Shown: piece by piece, positions 13,026-20,858 of the stretch
How positions within the stretch are numbered: the stretch's first letter is position 1
Layout: each line of letters starts with the position of its first letter
IMG/VR virus record: IMGVR_UViG_3300004282_000010
Span: 1-22,813 of that record
Length of the DNA stretch: 22,813 bases
Reading direction: 5' to 3' (one strand)
Source of the DNA: a virus
Translations under genes and position numbers: made by a program
The notes under the pieces: model-generated
The model's input: only the letters and a program-made list of their open reading frames with translations
Databases searched by the model: none
Told to the model about the DNA's origin: nothing

Positions 13026-13916
13026 ATGGATAATATGGAAGAAAACACAAGAAAAATAATTATCAATCAATATAAAATAACTCTTAGAAATATTAACAAA
13101 ATGATAGAAAGTTATTATAAAAAATATTCAAATGATGGAATATTAAGTTTTGATGACATGGCAAATACAAGTAATTTAGTCGCATTGCAAAAAAAAATAA
13201 TAAAAATATTGTATAAAAACTATAATTTTGAATATTCGGAAATAGTTAAATTATTAAAAGAAACATATTCAACTAATTATTATAAAACTGCTTTTTTTAT
13301 TGAAAAAACTTCTAACTTAAGTGCTAGTTATTCAATATTGCCAACTAACCAAATAATAGCATCAATAGAAGATACTGGAACTAATTTGGGATTAAAAGAA
13401 CTAAATGAAAAACAAAGAGATCATACAATAAAAAAAGTAAAGGAAGTAATAACGGATGGAATTGTTAATGGAAATAGTATAAAAGAAATGACAAAAAACT
13501 TAACTAATAGATTAGACATATCTTCCAGAGTAGCAGAAATGACAACAAGAACAGAAAATAACAGGGTTAGAAATAAGGGCACCAATGATTCTTATGTAAA
13601 AGCAGAGGTAAAAGGCATAGTTTTTAAAAAAATGTGGGTGTCAACATTAGACTCTAGAACTAGACATTCCCACCAAGATTTAGATGGAAAATTTGCAGAC
13701 GATAATGGATATTTTCATTACAAAGGATATAAAACTCTATACCCCGGTGGTTTTGGTCGTGCTGAATTAGACATAAACTGTCGGTGTACAACTATAGCGA
13801 AATTTGATAATGTTGGAACAGAAAAAAGAAAAGAAAACATCAAAACAGATGGAGAAAAGAAAATTATTTCATATAAAAATTATAATGATTGGTATTCAAA
13901 AAATATACAAAAATAA
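13026..13916 (+). CDS. MuF-like minor head protein (SPP1 gp7-like)
   Basis: The C-terminal half has the MuF/gp7 signature: WVSTLDSRTRHSHQDLDG (His214 region), YPGGFGRAELDINCRCTT (Cys252, Cys254) and the preceding TTRTENNRVRN. The first 130 residues are helical and would interact with the portal. In SPP1 the protein is a few copies per virion and affects DNA ejection. Length (296) is normal and no toxin domain is fused. GAGG lies upstream of ATG 13026; ATG 13035 is an alternative. A terminator follows at 13923. Confidence 0.88.
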   Translation: MDNMEENTRKIIINQYKITLRNINKMIESYYKKYSNDGILSFDDMANTSNLVALQKKIIKILYKNYNFEYSEIVKLLKETYSTNYYKTAFFIEKTSNLSASYSILPTNQIIASIEDTGTNLGLKELNEKQRDHTIKKVKEVITDGIVNGNSIKEMTKNLTNRLDISSRVAEMTTRTENNRVRNKGTNDSYVKAEVKGIVFKKMWVSTLDSRTRHSHQDLDGKFADDNGYFHYKGYKTLYPGGFGRAELDINCRCTTIAKFDNVGTEKRKENIKTDGEKKIISYKNYNDWYSKNIQK

Positions 13917-13922
13917 TCATTA

Positions 13923-13958
13923 AAAGCCTAGATACAAAAAACATATCTAGGCTTTCTT
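13923..13958 (+). terminator. Intrinsic terminator after the packaging/portal block
   Basis: AAAGCCTAGATA (13923-13934) pairs perfectly with TATCTAGGCTTT (13944-13955) over 12 bp with a nine-base loop, followed by CTT. It closes the terminase-portal-MuF operon. Confidence 0.82.
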
Positions 13959-14258
13959 ACAAATAAAATCAGGAGAAATTTCAAAACAACACACAAACAA
14001 AATCTAGTTTTAACACAATAAAATATTATCACATGCAATATAAAAATAAAATAATAGTTTTATCAGAAAATATAAAATCTATTCTATTTGATTAAGGAAA
14101 ATAAACAAAAAAATACAAATTATTTTCGGAGATATTCTTTTTTATTTAAAGTTGTGGTAAATTATAATTAAGTAAATAAATAGCAGTTTTAAACCTGTTA
14201 AAAATTAACCTTGGTGGTGGGTTACACTAAAAAAACTAAAAAGGGAGAAATAGTATAA
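13959..14258 (+). promoter_or_regulatory. 300-base non-coding gap before the capsid operon
   Basis: No reading frame with a credible start is seen. The gap is very AT-rich and contains the motif TGATTAAGG (14089-14097, with TTCTATT upstream). It also has TATAAT at 14163-14168 without a good -35, the dyad GTTAAAAATTAAC (14197-14209), and GGTGGTGGGTTA near the ribosome binding site, which recalls the 5773/6184 leaders. A late promoter for the scaffold and capsid genes is expected here. The poor -35 would fit control by a phage activator; that is inference. Confidence 0.5.
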
Positions 14259-14870
14259 ATGGACATTAAAGAAGTATTAGGCGAAGAACTTTATCAACAG
14301 GTTGTGGCTAAAATTGGGGATAAAAAAATTATTATAAACGATGGAAGCTATATACCAATTGGAAAGTTTAACGAAATAAACGAATCAAACAAACTGTTTA
14401 AATCGCAACTTGAACAGTTACAAAACGAAACAAAGCAGATAGAAAGTTTAGTTAGTTCAAACAAAGATTTATCTTCTAAATACCAGTTACTACAAGAAGA
14501 AAGCAAAAAACAACTTGAAAATAAGGATAGAGAATTTAAAAATATTTTGAAGACAAGTAAAATAAAAGATATCCTTAATCAAGAAAAGGCTGTTTATCCC
14601 GAACTTTTAATGACTAACATAAATTTAGATAACATTAATATTGAGGGTGAAAACCTTATAGGATTTAATGTTAATGATATCAAAACTAAGTTCCCAGACA
14701 TGTTTAGCGTCCAAAAAATAGAAGGCCAACAAGCTAACAAGTCAGGATTTAGCCCAGAATCAAAGTCTAAAAAAGATTTGTTAATCGTTAAATATGAGGA
14801 AGCAGAAAAAAATAAAGACATCAAAACTATGCTTGCAATAGACAAGCAAATAAAACAACTTAAAGAATAA
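14259..14870 (+). CDS. Capsid scaffold protein (Phage_GP20-like)
   Basis: The 203-residue product begins MDIKEVLGEELYQQVVAKIG, followed by KKIIINDGSYIPIGKFNEIN, the recognisable N-terminus of Firmicute phage scaffolds (GP20 group). A long coiled coil follows (about residues 35-100, NKLFKSQLEQLQNETKQIES and on) and then a basic C-terminal tail (DIKTMLAIDKQIKQLKE), which in such proteins binds the capsid subunit. It sits directly before the major capsid gene. AAAAAGGGAGAAATAG precedes the start. Confidence 0.85.
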   Translation: MDIKEVLGEELYQQVVAKIGDKKIIINDGSYIPIGKFNEINESNKLFKSQLEQLQNETKQIESLVSSNKDLSSKYQLLQEESKKQLENKDREFKNILKTSKIKDILNQEKAVYPELLMTNINLDNINIEGENLIGFNVNDIKTKFPDMFSVQKIEGQQANKSGFSPESKSKKDLLIVKYEEAEKNKDIKTMLAIDKQIKQLKE

Positions 14871-14890
14871 AGAATAGGAAGTGTTAACGT

Positions 14891-15811
14891 ATGGCATATA
14901 CAGATAGAGAAGATCTAAATTATCTAGGACAGTTATTTTTAATTGGTCAAAATCAAACCCCATTTCTAAACATGATAGGTGGCGTGAATGGTGCCAAGAC
15001 TTGCAAAAGTTTTGCATTTCCAGTCGCTCAGCCTTATTCATTGACTAGTGCTAGTCAACCAGCCATTACGGAGGCTGCAAGTGTTAGTGGTCAAACTCCC
15101 GGAACTTATACAAGGGGTCAAGATTATAACACAGTACAAATTTTTCAAAGGGCATATAGTGTGTCTTATGCGAAACAGTCTGCATATGGTGAAATATCTG
15201 GATTATCTATACTTGGTGATCAAGTTGTTATGGACGAAATGGACTTCCAGAGGCAAGCAGCATTAAAACAAATTTCTATTGACATGGAATTTTCATTTTT
15301 GCAAGGAACATATCAACTAGGTAGTAATGCAACAACAGCAGCAAAAACAAGAGGATTAAAAAATGCAATTGCAACAAGTACGGTAGCCGGATCAAGTGCG
15401 TTATTAACTAAAGCAATGATAAATGAAGTATTGAGAGAAATGGCAACAAATGGAGCTATTTTTGAAAACATGGTTATACTTGCTAATGCATATCAAAAAC
15501 AAGTTTTAACAGATATCTATGGTTATGCTCCTGCTGATAGAAGTGTTGGTGGCGTGAATGTTAAACAAATAGAAACCGATTTCGCAATGTTTGGTATTGT
15601 TTATGCTCCACAAATGCCAACAGACGAAATTTATTTTACAGACATATCCGTTTGTGCTCCTATGGTTCTACCAGTTGGAAATCAATTAATTTTGGATGAA
15701 GAAAAGGCATATGTTGGAGCATCTAAAGGCGGTCAAATTTATTGTCAAGCTGGAATAGATTATGGTCCAGAAGAATACCACGGATCGATAACAGGTTTGA
15801 AAAATACGTAA
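14891..15811 (+). CDS. Major capsid protein (SU10/DUF5309-like HK97 fold)
   Basis: The 306-residue protein matches the SU10-type capsid pattern. It has an N-terminal YLGQLFLIGQNQTPFLNMIGG, PGTYTRGQDYNTVQIFQRAYSVSYAKQSAYG as the E-loop/P-domain start, a long helix (DFQRQAALKQISIDMEFSFL), RGLKNAI, and the C-terminal LPVGNQLILDEEKAYV and YGPEEYHGSITGL. Position between scaffold and head-tail genes agrees. No protease gene lies nearby and no cleavable N-terminal delta domain is obvious, consistent with a scaffold supplied separately. It is richer in Ala, Thr and Gly than its neighbours, as expected for a highly expressed structural protein. Start ATG follows AGGAAGTGTTAACGT. Confidence 0.87.
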   Translation: MAYTDREDLNYLGQLFLIGQNQTPFLNMIGGVNGAKTCKSFAFPVAQPYSLTSASQPAITEAASVSGQTPGTYTRGQDYNTVQIFQRAYSVSYAKQSAYGEISGLSILGDQVVMDEMDFQRQAALKQISIDMEFSFLQGTYQLGSNATTAAKTRGLKNAIATSTVAGSSALLTKAMINEVLREMATNGAIFENMVILANAYQKQVLTDIYGYAPADRSVGGVNVKQIETDFAMFGIVYAPQMPTDEIYFTDISVCAPMVLPVGNQLILDEEKAYVGASKGGQIYCQAGIDYGPEEYHGSITGLKNT

Positions 15812-15828
15812 TTTGAGGTAAAAATTTT

Positions 15829-16245
15829 ATGATAAATATGATGGGAATACAGCCAGAATTAAGGCGTTTTTTGGAGACTATGAGCAAGGCATTGGCTGGA
15901 GATTTAGTCTTTAAATGCACTCCTGCAACTGTAACTAGTGCTGTGATTACTGGAGCATGGACAAGAACAGTAGTTATTACATTAGAGACAGCAAGCGGAC
16001 AGGTTCACGAATGGTTCGACAAGGCTATTACGACAGGTGTTAGCATAGCAGATACTAGCAGTTTAGGAACTGCAACAATAGCAAGTACTACTCTAACATT
16101 TGTCAATGGAAAAGCAACTGTAGTTATTACCGGATCGGCTCATGCATGGGCAGATACAGAAACAGATACCCTTACAGTAGCACAGGCAACAATTTTGGGT
16201 TATACAGTAGCCTCTAAAACAAGTGTAGAAACATTTGCAGCATAA
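15829..16245 (+). CDS. Probable capsid decoration protein, Ig-like beta domain
   Basis: The 138-residue product has a short helical N-terminus (IQPELRRFLETMSKALAG) and then strand after strand rich in Val, Thr and Ser (TVTSAVITGAWTRTVVITLET, ATIASTTLTFVNGKATVVIT, DTLTVAQATILGYTVASKTS). This looks like one Ig-like or similar beta-sandwich. Right after the major capsid gene, such proteins usually decorate or staple the capsid surface. GAGGTAAAAATTTT precedes the ATG. A hairpin at 16246 follows immediately. The role is inferred from fold type and position. Confidence 0.62.
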   Translation: MINMMGIQPELRRFLETMSKALAGDLVFKCTPATVTSAVITGAWTRTVVITLETASGQVHEWFDKAITTGVSIADTSSLGTATIASTTLTFVNGKATVVITGSAHAWADTETDTLTVAQATILGYTVASKTSVETFAA

Positions 16246-16270
16246 AAATAGGCACAATACGTGCCTATTT
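16246..16270 (+). terminator. Partial terminator or attenuator after the decoration gene
   Basis: AAATAGGCAC (16246-16255) and GTGCCTATTT (16261-16270) form a perfect ten-bp stem with a five-base loop AATAC. Only three T end the stem and GCAAATTG follows, so readthrough is likely. It would lower expression of the downstream genes relative to capsid and decoration proteins. Confidence 0.6.
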
Positions 16271-16289
16271 GCAAATTGAAAGGAGATTT

Positions 16290-16505
16290 ATGAATAAAAT
16301 TTTTTATGGAAATGGTCAAGAAATAGTTTGGAATCCTAATAAAAACTGTAGATTATGCAAATTTACAGATGGGAAATTTGAAACTAATGACGATGAAGTT
16401 ATACAAACTCTTGAGTTATTAGGATATGAAAAATTTGAAACTGACATTATAAAAGAGCAAGAAATAAAAACAAGTGAGATTAAGAATAAAAAAAAGATTA
16501 GGTGA
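16290..16505 (+). CDS. Small hypothetical protein, 71 residues
   Basis: The product begins MNKIFYGNGQEIVWNPNKNC and continues CRLCKFTDGKFETNDDEVIQTLELLGYEKF, with a Lys/Glu-rich tail. The plan (short strands, LCKFxxGxFETxDxExxxxLxxLGY) is familiar to me from small proteins in phage head modules, but no role is established. The ATG at 16290 follows AAAGGAGATTT; the upstream in-frame TTG lies in the terminator stem and is rejected. It has one CxxC pair (CRLC). Confidence 0.6.
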   Translation: MNKIFYGNGQEIVWNPNKNCRLCKFTDGKFETNDDEVIQTLELLGYEKFETDIIKEQEIKTSEIKNKKKIR

Positions 16506-16522
16506 AAAGATCAGGTGATTAG

Positions 16523-17695
16523 ATGTCTTTCAACGATTATATCGGCGTTCCACATAAGATAAAAGAGTTATTAGACTTACTTGAAGAGCTTAAGACTTTT
16601 GATTATATTAATTTTGATCAGAATCCAATTAATTCAGATACTACTAAAATTGGAAATACTTATTTTGATGTAGATAATGGTACATTATCAGTCAAATTAA
16701 GTACAGATGTAACAATGCAAATAGGTCAAGAGACGCATGTAAGAGCTGTTAATAAAACAGATTCTACGATACTAAATGGAAAAGTTGTTTATATCTCCGG
16801 AGCAACTGGAAATCGACCTAAAATAGAACTAGTTGAATCAACAAACCTAGCAATTGATTGTGTTTTAGGGCTTGCAACTGAAAACATTGCAAAAAATGAG
16901 TATGGTTATGTTTGCATATTTGGAATTGTAAGAGGACTTAACACGCAAGGAATAGCAGAAGGAACACGTTTATATGCTTCTACTAGTGGTAATTGGTCAA
17001 TAGCACAACCTATTAATGGGTATCGTAGGTTTTGGATTGGTACCGTTATAAAAGAGCATGTTAGCGATGGTTGGATATTGGTTAATATAAGGGAAATTCC
17101 ATATATGTTTGGAGATATTACTAATGGAAATTACGCAATGTTTGAGACGGACGGAACATTAAAACTTGTTGGAACATCTACTGTTTTTGATGATTTACCC
17201 CCGAAAATGATAGCGACAAGCAGGATACCGGCTGTAAATAATCCAACATTAACAACTTTTTTGGGAAATATACAACAATATACTTTTTCAGTTAATGACT
17301 ATGTTGCAAATAACTTTGAAATTCTTCATAAATATAAAGAAGGTTCAACCTTAGAAATGCATTTACATTGGGCAAGTAATGGAGCTGAGTTAGTAGATAA
17401 ATATTTTAAGGTTGAAATTGAATATACTATAGCAAATGCAATGAGTCAATTTCCTGCTACTGCTACATTAACAAGTGAAATAACTATACTAGCAAATACA
17501 TTAAATAGATCTCATTATGTTAGTCCAATTGGAACTATTTCAATTGCTGAATTAAAAATTGGAAGTGTTATATTGTTTAATATAAAAAGAATAACTAGTG
17601 TTGGAACAGCACCAACTAGCAATCCTTTTTTTCTTCAAGTTGGGTGCCACATAGAAATAGATACAATTGGAAGTAGAACAATGTATTTGAAATAA
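16523..17695 (+). CDS. Beta-rich virion surface protein (probable capsid fibre/decoration)
   Basis: The 390-residue protein has an N-terminal helix (IKELLDLLEELKTFDYINF), then TYFDVDNGTLSVKL and a repeated-strand domain (about 65-200) carrying MQIGQETHVRAVNKTDSTILNGKVVYISGATG. That unit is found in many phage structural proteins near head genes. The last 160 residues look like a separate beta-sandwich (LHKYKEGSTLEMHLHWASNG, YFKVEIEYTI, THEN Ser/Thr strands). No enzymatic motif is seen. Location between the capsid and the head-tail connector genes, not near the tail tip, suggests a protein displayed on the head. The coding strand is unusually balanced in Thr, Ala and Gly for this genome. Confidence 0.6.
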   Translation: MSFNDYIGVPHKIKELLDLLEELKTFDYINFDQNPINSDTTKIGNTYFDVDNGTLSVKLSTDVTMQIGQETHVRAVNKTDSTILNGKVVYISGATGNRPKIELVESTNLAIDCVLGLATENIAKNEYGYVCIFGIVRGLNTQGIAEGTRLYASTSGNWSIAQPINGYRRFWIGTVIKEHVSDGWILVNIREIPYMFGDITNGNYAMFETDGTLKLVGTSTVFDDLPPKMIATSRIPAVNNPTLTTFLGNIQQYTFSVNDYVANNFEILHKYKEGSTLEMHLHWASNGAELVDKYFKVEIEYTIANAMSQFPATATLTSEITILANTLNRSHYVSPIGTISIAELKIGSVILFNIKRITSVGTAPTSNPFFLQVGCHIEIDTIGSRTMYLK

Positions 17696-17719
17696 TCAAA
17701 AAAATGAGGTGACAATAAC

Positions 17720-18265
17720 ATGTCAATACCAAGAATAACGGAAATATTAGAAAAAATTGTAAACTTAACAACAGGAAATGTAAATGTTGATATTATAGAT
17801 AAAAAAATAAAAAGTAGTGCAACAAATACTAGACCAGCCAACACTACTGCTTATACTGCAAATGATGTTGTTGGAGCGGATCCGGGTGCGAACTTAACTT
17901 TTGCGAGTGTTGGAGTAGCAGGGCAAGGAATAATTTTATTAAAAGCATCTTTAAGAATAGATGTCGCTGCGATACCTAGTGGTATGTTAGGTTTTAGGTT
18001 GCATCTGTTTAATGCAGCACCTACGGCAATAACGGATAATTTAGCTTTTAATGTTATTGCTGCGGATAGATCTAAATATTTAGGATATATAGAATTTCCA
18101 ACTCCTGTAGATTTAGGAGATACATTATATACACAAATAGAAAATCTTACATTTACAACAACGTTGGTTACTACTAGTTTATATGGAGTGCTTGAAACTC
18201 TTGGAGCATTTACGCCAAGTTCTGCTACTGTAAAAGAAATTACTATAAGTGGAGTTGATGCATAA
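17720..18265 (+). CDS. Beta-rich structural protein of the head cassette
   Basis: The 181-residue product has a short helical anchor (MSIPRITEILEKIVNLTTGN), a linker, then RPANTTAYTANDVVGADPG and strands through GIILLKASLRIDVAAIPSGM, GFRLHLFNAAPT, SKYLGYIEFPTPVDLGDTLY. I recognise this TTAYTANDVVG...RLHLFxxxP...YLGYI pattern from uncharacterised structural proteins in several phages. It is probably a beta-sandwich exposed on the virion. GAGGTGACAATAAC precedes the start; the stop overlaps the next start by one base, linking it to the PKD/DUF285 protein. Confidence 0.6.
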   Translation: MSIPRITEILEKIVNLTTGNVNVDIIDKKIKSSATNTRPANTTAYTANDVVGADPGANLTFASVGVAGQGIILLKASLRIDVAAIPSGMLGFRLHLFNAAPTAITDNLAFNVIAADRSKYLGYIEFPTPVDLGDTLYTQIENLTFTTTLVTTSLYGVLETLGAFTPSSATVKEITISGVDA

Positions 18266-19254
18266 TGCGAAGTTATTTGTTTAATAAACCAAAAACATTA
18301 CCACACGAATCTATTTGGAAAACTGACAATGCAGGAACTAGTAACAACAATCAAATAACATTGCCATTAACATCTACTGGAACTTATAATATGGTTGTAG
18401 ATTGGGGAGATGGTAGCAAGTCGAATATTACAGTTTATAACTCTCCATTAATTACACATACTTATCCAGCAATAGGAACATATACAATTAAAATATATGG
18501 AGTATGTAATGGATTTAGATTTAACAATGGTGGCGATAAACTCAAAATATTAGAAGTTAAAAGATGGGGTAAGGATTTTAGGCTTGGAAATGATGTGTCA
18601 TATTTTTATGGATGCTCGAATTTAGTGTTAAATAATGTAGAAGATACCTTAAATTTAAGTGGAACAGTAAGGCTTACTAATTGTTTTCGAAATTGTACAA
18701 GTATTACAACTATAAGAAATATAAATAGATGGGATTTAACTGCTGTAACAACCTTAACTACAATGTTTTATGGTGCTTCCAGCTTTAATGATAATATTGG
18801 AAACTGGAATATTCCAAATGTTACGTCTGTAAACGCTATGTTTCAAGGGGCAACAAACTTTAACCAGCCTATAGGATCATGGAATATGGGAAATGTGACG
18901 GATATGTCATACATGCTCTTTCAGACAACAAACTTTAATCAATCTATTGGATCATGGAATATAGAAAAAGTTGCAACGATGGACTACGCTTTGTATGAAC
19001 TAACTTCATTTAATCAAAATATAAGTAACTGGAATCCAATAGCATTAACAACTGCGGTTATGGTTCTATATGGTAGTGTATCGTGGTCTACTACAAATTA
19101 TGATGCGTTACTTATAAGTTGGGCGGGTAAAACAGTAAAAAATAGTGTTGCATTCAGATGCAGCTCTAAATATTCGGCTGGTGCCGCTGCAACCGCTAGA
19201 GGAGTTTTGACAGGTACTTATTTGTGGACTATAACAGATTTAGGACAGGTGTAA
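18265..19254 (+). CDS. PKD plus DUF285 (BspA-like) repeat protein
   Basis: The 329-residue protein begins with a PKD-like domain: MVVDWGDGS (about 43-51), THTYPAIGTYTIKIYG (64-79). It continues with at least four roughly 24-residue DUF285 repeats (about 110-270) of the type F-x-x-x-I-G-x-W-N-x-x-NVT-x-M-x-x-MF, such as NDNIGNWNIPNVTSVNAMFQ and NQPIGSWNMGNVTDMSYMLF. It ends with a short domain closing WTITDLG. PKD and DUF285/BspA-like repeats are typical of cell-surface adhesins. Here no signal peptide or sortase motif is present, so it should be a virion component. It may bind host or mucosal surfaces from the head, an inference from domain type and from its place between capsid and connector genes. 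Confidence 0.72.
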   Translation: MRSYLFNKPKTLPHESIWKTDNAGTSNNNQITLPLTSTGTYNMVVDWGDGSKSNITVYNSPLITHTYPAIGTYTIKIYGVCNGFRFNNGGDKLKILEVKRWGKDFRLGNDVSYFYGCSNLVLNNVEDTLNLSGTVRLTNCFRNCTSITTIRNINRWDLTAVTTLTTMFYGASSFNDNIGNWNIPNVTSVNAMFQGATNFNQPIGSWNMGNVTDMSYMLFQTTNFNQSIGSWNIEKVATMDYALYELTSFNQNISNWNPIALTTAVMVLYGSVSWSTTNYDALLISWAGKTVKNSVAFRCSSKYSAGAAATARGVLTGTYLWTITDLGQV

Positions 19255-19267
19255 GGAGGGAATTTGA

Positions 19268-19822
19268 ATGATAATTTCTGTAGCTGACATAAAAACATTA
19301 TTAAAAATATCTGATAATTCTCTAGATAGCATATTAAATTTAGAAGTGCCTATGGTTCAAGAAAGTATTTTGAATTTTTTAAGAAATAAGTTTAAAACAG
19401 TTTTATATTTAAGTAGTAAAACATTAAGTTTTAGTAGTCATTCAATTACTTCTAGTTCAGACAATTTTATAACATCTGGACTAATTAATGGTAACTATTG
19501 CATAGAAGGAAGTAATTTTAATGATTCATTTGTAACTGTTACAAATGTTGCTGCTAGTACATTAACAGTAACCGAAACATTAATAACAGAGTCAAATGAC
19601 AACAATATATCTTTATCATTTGTAAAGTTTCCTCTTGATTTAGGCTTTATTTTAAGCCAAATGGTATCATTTAACCTTAATCAAAAATATGGGGTTAAAT
19701 CTGAGTCGTTTTCTAGATATTCAGTTTCATATGGAGCTGATGATGGGAAATATATTGCTGGATATCCAAATTCATTAGTTAGTGGACTTCTAAAATATAG
19801 GATGGTGTATAATGATTACTGA
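19268..19822 (+). CDS. Head-tail connector protein (gp6/SPP1 gp15-like)
   Basis: The product (184 residues) has the connector plan: IISVADIKTLLKISDNSLDSILNLEVPMVQESILNFL as the N-terminal helices and FILSQMVSFNLNQKYGVKSESFSRYSVSYG as the later helix and loop. A beta-rich insertion (about 50-115, SHSITSSSDNFITSGLINGN, SFVTVTNVAASTLTVTETL) separates the two halves, making it longer than minimal members near 100 residues. Such proteins form the ring below the portal. AAGGAGGG and a following AATTTGA precede the ATG. Confidence 0.78.
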   Translation: MIISVADIKTLLKISDNSLDSILNLEVPMVQESILNFLRNKFKTVLYLSSKTLSFSSHSITSSSDNFITSGLINGNYCIEGSNFNDSFVTVTNVAASTLTVTETLITESNDNNISLSFVKFPLDLGFILSQMVSFNLNQKYGVKSESFSRYSVSYGADDGKYIAGYPNSLVSGLLKYRMVYNDY

Positions 19823-20129
19823 TTATTTTACACAGAGCATTGTTATTCAAAAAGTAACTAACACTGATAATGGGATTGGTGGATATTCTGAGGCATGGAG
19901 TACTCATATTACTATTAATGGCTACATAGACCTAATGAGTGGGAATGAACAATATAAAGCTAATAAACTCAACATAACTGCAACACATATTTTAATCTGT
20001 GATAAAGGCAAAGATATTGTTGTAAATAATAGGGTGAGTTATAATGGAATATATAGAATTAAGTATGTTGACACAGTGTTTAACCATCATATGGAAATAT
20101 ATTTAGAGTATGTTGGTATTGATCAATGA
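19812..20129 (+). CDS. Head closure protein (SPP1 gp16-like)
   Basis: The 105-residue beta-rich product has the head-tail joining pattern: FTQSIVIQKVTNTDNGIGGYSEAWSTHITINGYIDLMSGNEQYKANK, then THILICDKG and NNRVSYNGIYRIKYVD. The GGYSEAW, GNExY and RIKYVD features are typical of this family. It plugs the connector channel after packaging. It overlaps the connector gene by 11 bases, supporting coupled synthesis. Confidence 0.82.
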   Translation: MITDYFTQSIVIQKVTNTDNGIGGYSEAWSTHITINGYIDLMSGNEQYKANKLNITATHILICDKGKDIVVNNRVSYNGIYRIKYVDTVFNHHMEIYLEYVGIDQ

Positions 20130-20139
20130 GGTAAGTAGA

Positions 20140-20454
20140 ATGAAATATAAATCTTATGAGGATGAAGTAATAAAAAAGATAAAACAAGCTCAAGAAAAAT
20201 GCTTGGAGGCAATTGGATTATTTGTTGAAGGTGAAACTAAGCTAAGATGTCCTGTAGACACCGGAAATCTTAGAAATAGTTATACTCATCAAGTAAATTC
20301 GAGTGAAAGTGTTATTGTTGGAACAAATACAAAATATGCTCCATATGTAGAATTTGGAACATCTAGACAGCGTGAACAGCCTCATTTAGCTCCTGCATTT
20401 TTGGAAAATAAAAATAACATTAAAAAAATAATTGAACTAAATTATAAAATATAG
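20140..20454 (+). CDS. Tail completion/adaptor protein (HK97 gp10-like)
   Basis: The 104-residue product has PVDTGNLRNS (38-47), YAPYVEFGT (66-74) and HLAPAF (82-87), the HK97 gp10 signature in order. An N-terminal helix precedes these. The start is ATG 20140 after GAGGTAAGTAGA; the longer frame to 20110 overlaps the previous gene and lacks a site. It links head closure and tail terminator proteins in siphoviruses. Confidence 0.87.
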   Translation: MKYKSYEDEVIKKIKQAQEKCLEAIGLFVEGETKLRCPVDTGNLRNSYTHQVNSSESVIVGTNTKYAPYVEFGTSRQREQPHLAPAFLENKNNIKKIIELNYKI

Positions 20455-20469
20455 AAAGTTGGTGAATTG

Positions 20470-20844
20470 ATGCCATTTATAAATTTAAAGCAAGTTATTT
20501 ATAATAGAATAAAAACATTAACAAATAGTATTTATGAATATAGGGCATTATCAACAGCAACTTTTCCTTATATAGTTTATAATGTTTTATCAGATTCGAA
20601 ACGTAATGATAGTAATGGTTTAAGCGAAATATTAGAAATAGATATCTGGGATAATAAATTGGATAGTATACGTTTAGAAAACTTAGTTGATAGTATAGAA
20701 AATTTATTTAATAATTACTTTTATTCTGATGCAAATTTAAGCATAAAATTTGATAAAGGTACTAGGTTATCTATTCCAGACGAGGACGAAAATATAATAA
20801 GACGAAAATTAAGGTATATAGTTATAACATATTTTGCATACTAG
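20470..20844 (+). CDS. Tail terminator protein (SPP1 gp17/DUF3168-like)
   Basis: The 124-residue product starts MPFINLKQVIYNRIKTL, then has FPYIVYNVLSD, EILEIDIWDN, a helix (LENLVDSIENLFNNYF) and IRRKLRYIVITYF. The order (helix, P-x-I-x-Y, strand with a W, helix, strand) fits tail terminators that cap the tail tube. ATG 20470 is preferred over the TTG three bases before, since GGTGAATT lies just ahead. It follows the gp10-like gene and precedes the major tail protein, as expected. Confidence 0.75.
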   Translation: MPFINLKQVIYNRIKTLTNSIYEYRALSTATFPYIVYNVLSDSKRNDSNGLSEILEIDIWDNKLDSIRLENLVDSIENLFNNYFYSDANLSIKFDKGTRLSIPDEDENIIRRKLRYIVITYFAY

Positions 20845-20858
20845 AAAGGATGATATAA

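Noticed and set aside
12392-13070. Minus-strand open frames at the end of the portal gene
   Set aside because: They are hydrophobic shadow frames antisense to the portal and MuF genes; codon and start context do not support them.
15048-15266. Second + strand frame inside the major capsid gene
   Set aside because: It is an out-of-frame shadow without a ribosome binding site, inside a clear capsid gene.
15811-15829. Frameshift or readthrough fusion of capsid and decoration proteins
   Set aside because: The capsid stop is followed by a proper GAGGTAAAA site and ATG, and no slippery heptamer is seen near the stop.
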